A stretch of 64,000 nucleotides of DNA from Mermis nigrescens (GCA_036768485.1 JAVLUZ010000154.1:8110342-8174341); one strand, 5' to 3'; numbered from the stretch's first letter, positions 34,254 through 44,814 are shown. A program made the numbers and translations. The notes: a model not told the origin generated them from the letters alone.

Positions 34254-34699
34254 CAGTGTTTTTTTTGTTTAAGGTCCGTTTGTACATATACAAAAATGGT
34301 CCCTAAAAGTCTGCACATTTCGTACACACAAATTTTTGGGTGCAATAATATGGTACAGTAGCGATTTTAGTGTGGCAAAAACAGAGTTGTTTGACCTTTG
34401 GTAACGTATTTTAGCAATTTCTAGGTTTCTGAGGGCAAAAATCAGTAATAATCGTCTCAAAACAGCGCGAAGCGCCAAAAAATTTGGCATTTTTTCCTTT
34501 CAAAATGCAATTTCTGAAATTATAAAGATATATAGAAGACACAATTGCTCATTTTCGGCGCGGAGCGCCGAGAATTTTGCGAATTTCGAACCTTTTTTGC
34601 AGTTTTTGTCTTCCAAAAAATCTTTGTACATGTACAAAGATGGTCCCCAAAAGTCTTTGTACATCGCGAAAAATCTTTGCCGAATACAAAAAAACCGTG
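34254..34699 (+). mobile_element. hAT-like MITE (family C)
   Basis: It starts CAGTGTTTTTTTTG and ends GAATACAAAAAAACCGTG. The flanks CTCACATT (34246-34253) and CCCACATT (34700-34707) agree at 7 of 8. Inside are near-palindromes of TTTGTACATGTACAAA and two GCGC hairpins (near 34463 and 34555). Confidence 0.75.
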
Positions 34700-35195
34700 C
34701 CCACATTAAGGGGTTTTTGTGAATCAAAATTTCGAGATGTGGAAAAAAATTTCGGGCTTGGCGGGCTCGTATCCAATATTTCGTAAATTTTGCTACCCAG
34801 ATGCCTTGAACATGGTGAGAATCTAATGGACAACCTCTTGAAAAATCTTATTTTCTGCAAAAACTAGGGAGGGGGGTGGGGAAAGTGGGGCACGTGCCCT
34901 CCTCCTGAAACGACATATGACAATGATTTTTTTGGAAAAATTTCGTAATTACTGATTTTTCAATTTCTTAAAAAGAGCAATTTTTCGTGTTTCTAATCAT
35001 CGCGAGCATCGCTAGAAACCCCAAACTGGCCGCGGAAACCAGGTCTTCATATGTGAATCAGCCTGATTTGCATAGTATGCAAATAAGGCAAATTTGCATA
35101 TTACAAACTTGGTTCAGGGCATGTCTTGGGTTCATAGTGCTGCTCCTGATGATTAGAAGCCCAAAAAGCGCTGTTTGAGGTTTCATATTGGTGTC

Positions 35196-35303
35196 AGGGG
35201 ATGATCTAAGCCTAAGCCAAAGATGGGGCAAAAATTGCTTCGCTCACTTTGCTCGCTCTGCAATTTTCGCCCCATCTGACTCAGGCTTACATCATCCCCT
35301 GGC
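35196..35303. repeat. Long perfect-to-imperfect hairpin
   Basis: The left arm GGGGATGATCTAAGCC, AAAGATGGGGCAAAAATTGC pairs with the right arm GCAATTTTCGCCCCATCTGA, GGCTTACATCATCCCC around a loop of TTCGCTCACTTTGCTCGCTC. A related but broken copy lies at about 40270-40450. Confidence 0.75.
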
Positions 35304-36099
35304 ACCAATTTGAAGGCACATAACTAAGCCTAAGCCTAAGCCAGTGCTAAGCTCAACTTAATGATTAGAAAACCTGTTGTTTACACCACTCACTATTCTT
35401 CAAATCCTCCAGTTCGTCAGGCCTTTGTCACAATTATCAATTAGCGAAGTGCGATTGGAGCATCAAGATGAGTGCAAATCAGTAGTAGTATAGATTTTCG
35501 GGCGCGGATAAAAAAACCATAACGTTCTAGCTGCTAATCTGTTGAAAATATATAGATAAGGGGCAGCAGAATTAGTGGTATCAGCCGAAATTGACGAATC
35601 CACGGACTTTCTATATGGGTATACTCGAATTCTCAAAGAATGCATGCTCGCAAAAGCACACTCAAACTCGTCCTGACCGTCGGTGCTTTCCGCTTCTTCA
35701 CTGATACATGTGCCCACCACAGCGATTCCTTACATATTCACCTGTCAGTACGTACATTGAATAAAATTTAACAATGCGCGGGAGCTTTGCATCTTCCTTT
35801 TATAGGTAATTTTTCCTGTGTTTCTAGAAAATTTGGTGCGAAACATTTTGATTCGCTGGTGACGGATTTCGCAGAAGTCAGTAAAAAAACAAAATTTTGC
35901 GCTCTTCCCTACCAATCCCATGACAGCCTCTTCATTATTATCCAATCAGACCGTAGCCCACAGAGAATATAGCAAGTCTTTCGATTTCTGTGATACAGTA
36001 ATTTTTGTGAATAGATAATTTTCTTAAAGGAAGGTACTTGATCGTTTTTGGTAAGGCTTAACTAACAAGAGAAATAAGCTTCACTAACAACAGAAATAT

Positions 36100-36361
36100 G
36101 AAAAACTAACTTATTTTGTTTGTTTCATGTCTTGCAGCTGTTACGTTATATTCTACAGTAAAATGAGCTACACAGTCTGTTTCATGGAACTTTTTATACG
36201 TCCCACATTAACGTTTATGTACCTACCAATGAAAAACTAACTTATTTTGTTTGTTTCATGTCTTGCAGCTGTTATGTGATATTCTACAGTAAAATGAGTT
36301 TCACATAGTCTGTTTCATTGAACTTTATACATCCCATATCAATGTTTACGTACCTATCATA
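36100..36361 (+). repeat. 131-bp tandem duplication
   Basis: Two units start GAAAAACTAACTTATTTTG at 36100 and 36231, both with CATGTCTTGCAGCTGTTA and ATATTCTACAGTAAAATGAG. They differ by a few substitutions and small indels. Confidence 0.85.
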
Positions 36362-36821
36362 ATGTTTATATACCTAACATTTGAACTCCTTTACACTAAT
36401 GCGTTTCTCGTCATATTCTACAGTATAATGAGTTACAAAGGGGTCAAACACATCCGCCTATATCTTTATTATACCAAATAAACTTATCACATGACTAACT
36501 GATGCTTCGACATCTGTTTATCGATTCAGGATCGCTTCACTCTTTCAGTTGTTCTGCTTCCCCTTTGCTCTGTCATATTTCCATCAGCTTTGCAGCTTGA
36601 GCGTTCCGGTTTCTTTTCCTAAGCTCGGTCTTTACTCTTCTTCCTTATTTCATCCACCTCTTACTGCTTCTCCGCTCGCTGTTCGCTGGTTCACAAACTC
36701 AGTTATAACGAAATCCACCCAATTTTTTCCTTCATTCTCCTGCTTTTTTAGTCTGAAATAGCAAAAAATTTTCGGCGCTTCGCTTCGTAATTTAAAAGTA
36801 CAATTAGCAGGTACATAGTTG

Positions 36822-37000
36822 GCCGTCCTATTTGGGGGGAGGGAATGACCAAAGTCAATTTTGGGGGGTCCGGGGTCCAAAAAGGCCAAAAATAGCACAA
36901 AATAACGTTTAAAAACTCCTATTTTTCCGGGTTTTTTCTGAATTTTGGGGGGGGGAATCCGGACTCCTCCCATTTCCCCAGAGCTACGTGCCTGACAATT
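36822..37000 (-). repeat. Repeat family M (inverted relative of 56640-56800)
   Basis: It carries GGCCGTCCTATTTGGGGGG, GGCCAAAAATAGCACAAAAT, AACGTTTAAAAACTCC and GGAATCCGGACTCC. The complementary blocks occur in reverse order in CSN4 intron 7. Confidence 0.65.
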
Positions 37001-37364
37001 AGAGTTTAGTCAATCCCGAGCGCGCGGTTTAAACACTACATTTTAGTCTTTATACAACCTAAAGCGTATTTTGCAACTATGTCTTCTATTTTGCACAGGT
37101 TTTATGCAGAAAATGAGATTTGTTCAAGAGGGTGTCCATTAAATTCTCATCATATGTAAGGCTTCTGGTCTGGGTAGCAAAATTAACAAAAAATTTTGTA
37201 AAACGTTTTACTCCATCCTTTGGTTCCTCCTTACGTTTCTAAAAAATTTTGATCGTGCCCCTGCTCCTACTGAAACAAAATCCTAGATACGGGCCTGGGC
37301 TTGGTTCACATTGTGGGAAATTTTGGTAATGCAAAAATGTGTTGTTCTAGGAGGGTAAAATTCC

Positions 37365-37880
37365 AAAATTTTTTGTCGCTTCGCGCCGGATTGAATTGAT
37401 TCATTTTTGATGTTTTCATTGATATTCCTGGCGCGCTGCGCCAATTGCAGCATTTTTATCGACAACTTGCTCTAGAACCTCACTATAATTGAAAATCCTA
37501 ATCTTCTGAACGGATTTTGAAAATTTTTGTAAGCGAAAATGCGAATCAAAATTTCAAAATTTTCCGGCGCTTCATGCCGGATTGATTTGATTTTATATTT
37601 GTTATTGATGCTAAGGCCGCACCGCACCTATCGCAGCACTTTTATCGACAGCTTGCTATAGAACTTCACTATGAATGAAAATTCTTATCTTCTACACGGA
37701 TTTGTGGACAATTTTTGTAATAAAAAATGCTTTTTAGAGGTAAAAGTTCTGAAATTTTCCGGCGCTTCGCGCTAGATTAATATAATTTAATTATTTGCTA
37801 TTGATGTTTAGGCCGCGCCGCGTCGATTTGCAGCAAGCGATTTTATAGAGGTACAATTTCGAAATTTTCTGGCGCTTCGC
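37365..37880 (-). repeat. Tandem repeat of about 195 bp, each unit with a GCGC hairpin
   Basis: Units share TTTTCCGGCGCTTC-GCC, ATTGATTTGATT, TATTGATG..AGGCCGC, TTTTATCGACA.CTTGCT and GAACTTCACTAT. Hairpin positions near 37371, 37561, 37757 and 37866 give spacings of about 190, 196 and 109, so the last unit is shortened. Confidence 0.7.
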
Positions 37881-38135
37881 GCGATTTCAATAAATTATTG
37901 AGTTTCCATTTTTTAATGAGACTCCGAAAATTGGTTGAAGTGCCTAGTGAATGTCTGAAAATGAAATTTTAGTAGATGGAGCATATTACTCAGCGTTCTA
38001 TTTATGACAGTGGAAAAAGGTTACTTGGTACATAGATACTATAGCATATGTACTTTGCTCATTTGCTTCTCAAGTGGTCGCTATATTTAGGTTGTCAATC
38101 GACCTTCAGCATGTATCTCTGCCCATTAGGGATGT

Positions 38136-38300
38136 GTCGGTTAACCGGAACCGGAACCGGCTGGAACCGACCATTTTTTTGGAACCGGAACCGGAACCGA
38201 GAACCGATTTTTTGATATTCTAAGAACCGGAACCGGAACCGATTTTTTTATTTTCTAAGAACCGGAACCGGAACCGATCTTTTTTGGAGTCGGTTATTGG
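38136..38300 (+). repeat. GGAACC subterminal array, left
   Basis: About 14 GGAACC hexamers are grouped in clusters of two to four, separated by T-rich spacers with AAGAACC. The array lies 10 bp inside the left end of the hAT element. Confidence 0.9.
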
Positions 38301-38386
38301 TTTTTTAGAATTATAGTTAAAAATCGAACTTCATAAAATTTAGTGAAGACATGAAGGAGCAATTCAACCTATTATTACCCAAAAGT

Positions 38387-38545
38387 TTACAGACTAAAAC
38401 TTAGTATTGTTCCAGGTAAATTATATTTTAAAAATAACAGTCGTTCTGCTTTTTCGCCATGTAGCCTGTTTCTGAGAAGGTCGAAAATGATTCCATTGCA
38501 ACTGAACAGCTGTTCCGATGGAACGCTTGTAGCTGGCGCTGCAAA
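38387..38545 (-). pseudogene. hAT transposase C-terminal fragment (dimerisation domain)
   Basis: The minus-strand frame reads PATSVPSEQLFS and then LLRNRLHGEKAERLLFLKYN, the hallmark of the hAT C-terminal dimerisation domain. It breaks at 38545, where the nested element inserted; the preceding block (WWKEKSKNLPILAFIAKQYL) is found beyond it at about 39600-39660. A stop codon stands just before that block. Confidence 0.88.
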
Positions 38546-39596
38546 CAGGGGCGAATCTAAGGGGGCGGGGGGGCCGCCCCCCATTTGTCAAAAAATATTT
38601 GGCGAGATAAAGAATGGATATATATACAATTTGCAATTATTTTTTGGCCCTCAGTGACCATAATTTCTCAAATTTTTTCGGCGCTACGCGCCGGATGATA
38701 CCTATTAATGACATTTATTTACTTTCTTGGCGACCTGGAAACCATTTTCTGTTCATTTAGGTTTCAAAACAATTTTAGCTGCAGAAATAGCTATTTTTGC
38801 ATAGTTTTCTTCTATTTTCAATTAAAATTTCGATGTTTCGCATCAAATGCTATAAATACAGTAAATCAAGCTGTAAATTATGCTTCTTGACGTCTATCCG
38901 TCTTAATGTCGCAAAATTTCCGGCGCTTCGCGCCACGGTTTTTTTTGTATTCGGCAAATATTTTTCTCGATGTGCAAAGACTTTTCGGGACCGTCTTTGT
39001 ACATGTACGAAGATTTTTGGAGGGACAAAAATTACTAAAAAGGTCTAAATTCGCAAAATGACTGATTGTGTGCTCTATTTATCTTTATGATGGCAGAAAC
39101 TGCATTTCGAAGGGAAAAATGTCAAATTTTTAGGCGCTTAGCTCCGTTTTAAGACGATTCTTAGTGATTTTTGCCCTTAGAGACCCATAAATTAGCTGAA
39201 ATACACTACTAAAAGTCGAACGACTCTGTTTTTACCACACTAAAATCGCTACTGTATCATATTATAGTACCCACAAATTTGTGTGTACATAATGTACAAA
39301 GACTTTTGGGGATCATCCTTGTACATGTCAAACGGACCTTGTACAAAAAAACTGCTTCGCGCCAGAATTCTGATGAAGTCAAAGAATTTTAGTGATTTTT
39401 AGCACAAAATTGTCGAAAATTTTAAAATTTTAAGAAAAAATATTGCGTCAAAAGTGATTTAATGTAAAAGTATACATTGTAAAACGCCGAAAAAAACGCT
39501 GTTTCGCGCATTAAGGGCAAATTTTTGGACCTATTTTCGACTAATTTGGAAAAGTTGGGATACTGCCCCCTTAGGAAAATCCTAGATCCGCCACTG
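38546..39596 (-). mobile_element. Nested hAT-like element (family K)
   Basis: It starts CAGGGGCGAATCTAAGG and ends ATCCTAGATCCGCCACTG. The flanks GCTGCAAA (38538-38545) and GCTGCAAG (39597-39604) agree at 7 of 8. Without its own insertion at 38934-39354 it is about 630 bp, like the copy at 61605-62235 in the opposite orientation. No coding capacity is seen. Confidence 0.85.
38934..39354 (-). mobile_element. Third-level insertion: hAT-like MITE (family C)
   Basis: It starts CACGGTTTTTTTTGTATTCG and ends GTACAAAAAAACTG. The octamer CTTCGCGC is identical on both sides (38926-38933 and 39355-39362). The target is the GGCGCTTCGCGCC hairpin of the family K element, which is uninterrupted in the K copy at 61605-62235. 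Confidence 0.9.
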
Positions 39597-39665
39597 GCTG
39601 CAAGATACTGCTTAGCTATAAAGGCGAGAATCGGCAAATTCTTCGACTTCTCTTTCCACCATTAC
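39597..39665 (-). pseudogene. hAT transposase fragment upstream of the break
   Basis: The minus strand reads WWKEKSKNLPILAFIAKQYL, which in intact hAT proteins directly precedes the PATSVPSE block found at 38387-38545. A TAA codon lies immediately before it, so the protein is dead, or an intron border is near. Confidence 0.8.
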
Positions 39666-39779
39666 AGCAGATCTTCGTCATGAATTAAGCATTTCGATTT
39701 TGTATAAGCCTCCAATTAAGAAACATAGATAATATTCAGTGATTTATAAGTAAATTGTCAACTAGACGTAAAACTTATT

Positions 39780-39912
39780 GGAACGTGATAGAAATTTAAT
39801 TAAATAAATTTAAAATTTAATTAATTAATTAAAAATTTAATTAAATAAATTTAAAATTTAATTTAATTAATTAAATTTAATTAAATAAATAAAAATTTAA
39901 TAAATTTAAAAT
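39780..39912. repeat. AT-rich tandem tract (TTTAATTAAATAAA type)
   Basis: Repeated units of TAATTAAATAAATTTAAAAT form a low-complexity block inside the hAT element. Confidence 0.8.
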
Positions 39913-40019
39913 CATATTCGCCAGATAGAAACGACTTCCTGAATAATTTATCTTTCGATTACATCATCACATGTTCCGGTGAAGTCAAGCTATCAAGAGC
40001 GTACATACTTTAACACAGG

Positions 40020-40205
40020 AACCAAGAACCGTAACCGGAACCGACGGTTCTCTAGCTGAAGAACCGGAACCGGAACCGGAACCGACGGCTCCAACTTACG
40101 CAAGAAGCGGAACCGAAACCGGAACCGAAATTCTTGTTATCCAAGAACTGGAACCGGAACCGGAACCGGAACCGATTTTTTTGAAAAACCTGGAACCGGA
40201 ACATG
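40020..40205 (+). repeat. GGAACC subterminal array, right
   Basis: About 14 GGAACC hexamers in clusters lie just inside the right end of the hAT element, in the same orientation on this strand as the left array. Confidence 0.9.
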
Positions 40206-42867
40206 CCTACTGCCCATGTATGAAACACAGCTCCCATCCGAGAGACCCTTCGGCCCGTTGCAGGATTGGTCCGGCCCATTGCTGGTTGAGGGCAAGATAT
40301 GGGGCATTACCGAGGTGTGATGCGGGGAAAAGTGCTCCGCTCGCTTCGCTCTTTCTGCAATTTTAATTCTATTAAACTTAGGCTTAGGTCATGCGCTGGC
40401 ACCAATGTGAATGCGCATAATTAAGCCTAAGTTTAAGCTTCACGTAACCCGAACGTATTAGGCTTATGCTAGCACAATCATTCACTTAATTGGGCTTGTC
40501 CCACTCTTCATCCGCTTGGAAAGGTGCTTGGAAGTTGGGCTCTCGACTAGATTTACGAAGACGGAAAAAATGAGTTTTTTAATTTTCTTTTTCAATTTTA
40601 TAGCGATGATCATGAAAGGAAAATTTAGAAAATATGAAAAAATTATTTAAAAACAATTCCGGTTTCTGCTGTCACAGATAAAAAAGACTTTGTGATTTTA
40701 TCATTTAATCAGTAGAATAGGTTATTTTAGAATTAGTCTTACTGTAGCGATTTATATTTGCGTGCGTTTTCGTTTGCTTTTTATTCTTAAATGCCAAATT
40801 TTAAATCATGTATTCACTTTCCTCTTTCAGACACTGAGAATTCTTCTATCAATCAAAAGACTCATTATCTCTCCGATTGACGCCATGGCGTCAAAAAGTT
40901 TGCCAAAAGTCTGACACATGACCACAAATCTGTTACAAATCATAGTCTTATAAACCTCATGAATATAGCATCAAAAATGTGCAGTCCCAATTGAAAGTGT
41001 ATGAAGAAACAAGAATTCTTAAGCAAACACATATAAATTAATATCAAATTCTCTAAAGCTCATGCAAAATATATATAAAAGACTACTGCGTTAACTAATA
41101 TAAAGATTTAAACTTTAACCACATTCTTTCTAGGAACAAACAGCACAAGAATGAAACTGAAAATGCTAATATATTTCGACTTAGCCTGAAATTTGCCGAA
41201 GTCATTACTTTTAAAAATACTTATCATTATTTCCAATAATAAGACATAAAATCCCTCATAACCACATTGATCTCTTACTTACAACTACCGTATTAACCAT
41301 ATTTTTCTATGTCTGCAACAGAATGAATACCTAATTTGATATATAAAAGATAACTTAACATGTAAAGAATGATCCAAGAATTGAACAATATGCAAAGAAT
41401 GATCCAAGAATTGAACAATCAAAATGAAGAGTAAAAGACACCTTAGAATCATTCAAACAATAATGAAAATTTTACGTAGGATTTCGGATTATTCTTATCC
41501 TCTGCGATCGTATTAAGAAACTTTCATTTATCTACGTACTTGATTCGTCATTGTCATATTAAGCGCGCCGTTGTGGGCTATTAGTAAGTAATTATATTTT
41601 TCTGTTAATGTTTAGTTTGCAGTGTAAAGAAAAATGATAAAATACTCCCAAGAACATCTGTACTGCTAGTGACGTAAAATCGCGCAATAAAACTTGTTTT
41701 TTCGTAATCAGCAACCTTGAAAATGGTAAAAAAATTATGTTTTTAAATAAAAACTGGATCATTTTTATAAACTGCATTATAGCCCGGTTTTTTCTACAAA
41801 ACGAGCAGAAGTTGTAAAAATAAATTTCAAAAAACAATTCAGATTAAAAACTGGCCATTGTTTCCCGAAATGTTTCGAATTATCGCGAAATTCGTGTTTT
41901 TCGTGATTTCGCACCAATTCATAAAAATTCATGTTTTGAAAGTTGTTCCGCTAAAAAAATAATTTTTCGTGCTATTTAACATATGCCGATGTCGAATTTA
42001 CTGATCGTTTTGCTTAAGAATCTTTTTTAAATGGTGATATGCACATTTATGCAAATTTTAATCCAAACGACTAATAGTTGACCTAAGCGGAAGTAATATC
42101 GACCTGAACGGGAGTGATACCGACCTAAACAGCCTGCAATTCTATTTTATCTATTACTAAGCCTAAGAAAATTTTTAAGAGAAAACCGACTTACAGCATT
42201 ATAGCCAAAACTACATATTCTTAAGCACTGTTGATGCGTGAACTTCAAGGTCATATATGTAGCTCTCTCAATACAGGACGGATTTTCTTGAAATTTTTTC
42301 CGCGCCTTATTTTCACCGTCTCTACAAGTTTTGTAAAAATCTAAAGTTTATAGGCTGGTTTTTTCCCATTCCTGACGGAGGAACTCATATTCTGCACTTT
42401 AGCCGAAATGTTGAATTTAGGAGAATTAATGAGTGGCTTAAACAGGATTCAATTCTGCGCTCTTAAAGTTTTTTCAAATTAAAGATTTTTTTAAATTCAT
42501 TTTCCAGCTAAGTTACCAAAGGAAGCTTAGGAAGTTTTGTTTGGACAAAGGACTGTATTTTCAACTATTCTAAGAGATCAGAACATTCGGTGCATACTTA
42601 CCTATGTATAAAATGTATTCGATACTTTATTTAGGGCTAGGCTCGCCGTATTTAGGGATTAGGACGCTTAGTTAGGTACCTACTTACCTAGGAGTTCAGA
42701 TTGGGACCTAAGTATGCTGAATTTTCGAAATTGTTCCCATCATAATCATGAAATCAGGGTAAATCGAGGCTGTTGATAATGAAAAATTAACTTGTAAGCT
42801 AATTAGTGCTTCCCAAGCTCATATGTACAAACAAATTATAATTTTTTTTAAACTCATGAAAACGTTG

Positions 42868-43461
42868 TAAAGGCGCATTCATACTTCGTCCGACTCCGTC
42901 CGATTTGGTGTCGGAATGCGAAAATTGACAAAACCGCTCCGACACGCACCGACATGAGTCCGACATTATCCGACATCATGCGACACGCGTCCGACTTTTC
43001 TTTGCGCATGACGTCATAATCTGTTTTACAATGCGACTTTTTTTGTCGGAACGGACAAGTTGAGTTGGTTTCAACTTTCGTCCGTCCGACAAACATGAAA
43101 TTTAAACTACAGCGTGTAGGAAGATTGGCGCGACATGTAGCGCATTGCACGCCTTGTTTATTTTGTACTATTTCATTTTTCAAGCTTTAAATTTTTGATT
43201 AATTTATTGCTCTGTACTAGTCGTATAAAAGCGCTGTGGCATATCGTGTCTCGTTTATTTTGTACTATTTATTGTTGCAGTCAATTCATTTTATTGTATT
43301 TTTCAAGTTTAAAATTTATTTAAGTGCAAATGGCTAATGGCGATTTTGACGACGTTACTACGGAGTTATTAATCATAGCTGTTAAAGAACATCCATATTT
43401 GTGGGAAATAAGTTTAAATAAATTGGCGCACGAAACGAACTTCGATACTTTCAGAATTTAA
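42868..43461 (+). mobile_element. 5' part of a PIF/Harbinger-like DNA transposon
   Basis: The fragment begins near AAAGGCGCATTCATACTTCG and contains about nine GTCCGAC/GTCGGA motifs in both orientations within 42888-43095, as is usual in subterminal regions. It leads into a small MADF-domain exon. Class II elements of the PIF/Harbinger group carry a MADF or Myb-like second gene. The right end is missing, since a family D repeat starts right after the exon. The class assignment is an inference. Confidence 0.5.
43330..43461 (+). pseudogene. Truncated MADF-domain protein
   Basis: From ATG 43330 the frame reads MANGDFDDVTTELLIIAVKE then HPYLWEISLNKL and stops after 43 residues. The pattern LI..VKEHPYLW is the start of a MADF (Myb/SANT-like) DNA-binding domain, normally about 85 residues. 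The rest is lost where the next repeat begins. Confidence 0.65.
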
Positions 43462-43464
43462 TTT

Positions 43465-43805
43465 TTATTTCTGGAGGAGGGGGTGATAAAACTTTTAAAC
43501 GTCAAAAAAATGATCTTAAAAGTGGTTGAATGGCGAAAAAACACCATTTTTCGACGTTTCTCATCGAGCACTATCCAATGGCATCAAAATATTGAGGAAA
43601 AAACAAAAATAATTTTTAAAAATTGAATTCTGGGGGAGTATTTGGTTTCTGGGGGTATTCTAGTGTCTGGGGGTTACATACCTCCAACCACACCTGTGCG
43701 TGGGGGATTTAGGGGTGCAACCCCTGAAACCAAAATACCCCCCCCCCATAAATCAAATACCCCCCCCATAAATCAAAATACCCCCCATAAATCAAAATAC
43801 CCCCA
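43465..43805. repeat. Two family D copies, one forward and one reversed
   Basis: A left-truncated forward copy (TTTCTCATCGAGCACTATCC near 43558) reaches a G-run end near 43675. A reversed end (CCACACCTGTGCGTGGGGGA) then leads into four short tandem units of CCCCCCATAAATCAAAATA at 43738-43803. Confidence 0.65.
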
Positions 43806-44224
43806 GCTGCCCAATTCTTTGATTAGTTGTCTTTTTCCAAAGTGGTTGTTTGGTTGGTTAGTTGGCTATTGGTTGTTTGATTGCTTATTGATTATTGTTT
43901 GGTTAGCTATTGCTTGATTGGTTGATTGATTGCATTTCCTTGATTCATCTTCCGTTTTCTAACCGACTGACTGATTAGTTGCTTGTAGTATCATTTTTGT
44001 GTATTTCCATCATTATTCTTCGATTTGTGCGGTATTTTGCAAAATTTTACATTGACACTTTCAGCAGATCTTCGCATTGATACCGACCCGGCACCCATTG
44101 ATACCGGGTTGAACGGAGTTGTACACTTTGTCCGTGTTTGCATCTAATCTACCTTAACAAACATCCCACATACTTTAATCTGCATTTCATTTTGCAGAAT
44201 AAAAAGCGCGTTAAAGCAATCGGA

Positions 44225-44713
44225 ATGTCTTCGGTTTACTTTAAAAACTTCCTCGGTCTGCATTGCACCGATCTAGAAATGTTGCAAGTTCCCAATCCTG
44301 AAGTAGAGCTCACTGTACAAGTAACAATGAAAGCGGTGCAATGCGGCACGTTGATCGGTTCCGCCATCGTCGGCCCATTGACTCATCTTTTATATAGCGA
44401 CAACAGGCGGGATAATATACAAAATGCGATAGCCAGACACGGTTTACTAGGCGCCACCTTGGGCCTTTTGGCCGGACCAATCATTTCGGCTTTGTGGATG
44501 CGAAATTTGGACGGCGTGAAAAAATTCGACCGCTGCTATAGGTTGCGCTTCAATAAAAAGCACATCAACGTGGACAGATGCGCTTTGATAGCCGCTTGTG
44601 CGGGGGCAGCCATTGACGGAGGACATGGTTTCGTTTTAGGCATCGATTTGGCCCTATTGTCCAATTTTTTATTCACCGGTCGATCGCCGTTCTCGTTCAA
44701 CATCGATTCGTGA
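44225..44713 (+). CDS. Small multi-pass membrane protein of unknown function
   Basis: A 162-residue protein with a single coding exon. The ATG at 44225 has G at -3, and an acceptor (CATTTTGCAG|A) at 44196 shows an intron in the 5' UTR; the frame remains open upstream, so the exon could extend. Hydrophobic, Gly/Ala-rich stretches at about residues 40-60 (CGTLIGSAIVGPLTHLL), 72-95 (HGLLGATLGLLAGPIISALW) and 122-150 (CALIAACAGAAIDG to LALLSNFLF) look like membrane segments. LDGVKKFDRCYRLRFNK lies between the second and third. It recalls the DUF1757-type family of invertebrate proteins, from memory only. It is in the same orientation as CSN4, 2.3 kb upstream. Confidence 0.85.
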   Translation: MSSVYFKNFLGLHCTDLEMLQVPNPEVELTVQVTMKAVQCGTLIGSAIVGPLTHLLYSDNRRDNIQNAIARHGLLGATLGLLAGPIISALWMRNLDGVKKFDRCYRLRFNKKHINVDRCALIAACAGAAIDGGHGFVLGIDLALLSNFLFTGRSPFSFNIDS

Positions 44714-44808
44714 TAACGAGATGATTGTTTTCGCTCGATTTTAGCTCCGTTTCGTCGTTATCTAGCGTGCGATAGTGAATAGAGATTTTTAATTTTTAAA
44801 CGTTTTAT

Positions 44809-44814
44809 AATAAA
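44809..44814 (+). terminator. Poly(A) signal AATAAA of the membrane-protein gene
   Basis: AATAAA lies 96 bp after the stop codon, followed by a GT/T-rich stretch (TGTGTTTAGCCGTTTGAGTC). Confidence 0.7.

Larger units (their letters stand above)
38127..40209 (-). mobile_element. Complete hAT transposon, 2.1 kb, with two nested insertions
   Basis: The element has imperfect terminal repeats (TAGGGATGTGTCGGTT left; reverse complement of the right end TAGGCATGTTCCGGTT). It is flanked by the identical octamer CTGCCCAT at 38119-38126 and 40210-40217. GGAACC arrays lie just inside both ends. The minus strand encodes the C-terminal dimerisation region of a hAT transposase, in pieces. The central part has been replaced by insertions and AT-rich DNA, so it cannot move on its own. 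It is in intergenic DNA. Confidence 0.9.
29260..44224. other. 15-kb intergenic region, repeats only
   Basis: Between STOX and the membrane-protein gene I find only repeats and remnants: 29272-29800, 31357-32340, A-type sequence to about 33.9 kb, 34254-34699, the hairpin at 35196-35303, tandem repeats at 36100-36361 and 37365-37880, the nested hAT cluster at 38127-40209, and the Harbinger-like fragment with a D repeat at 42868-43805. The stretch 40500-42860 is AT-rich with no feature I can support. Confidence 0.65.

Noticed and set aside
35206..35345. Runs of TAAGCC (TTAGGC on the other strand), like nematode telomere repeats
   Set aside because: Only two or three units each, inside a repeat with a hairpin; no telomeric array.
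42854..43183. 109-codon minus-strand open frame
   Set aside because: It lies over the GTCCGAC-rich end of the Harbinger-like fragment; its Arg/Ser-rich content reflects those motifs.
43740..43935. CCCCCCATAAATCAAAATA units and the TTGATTGGTTG-rich stretch as a CRISPR-like or regulatory array
   Set aside because: The units are adjacent copies of a D-repeat end without spacers, and the following stretch is simple sequence.
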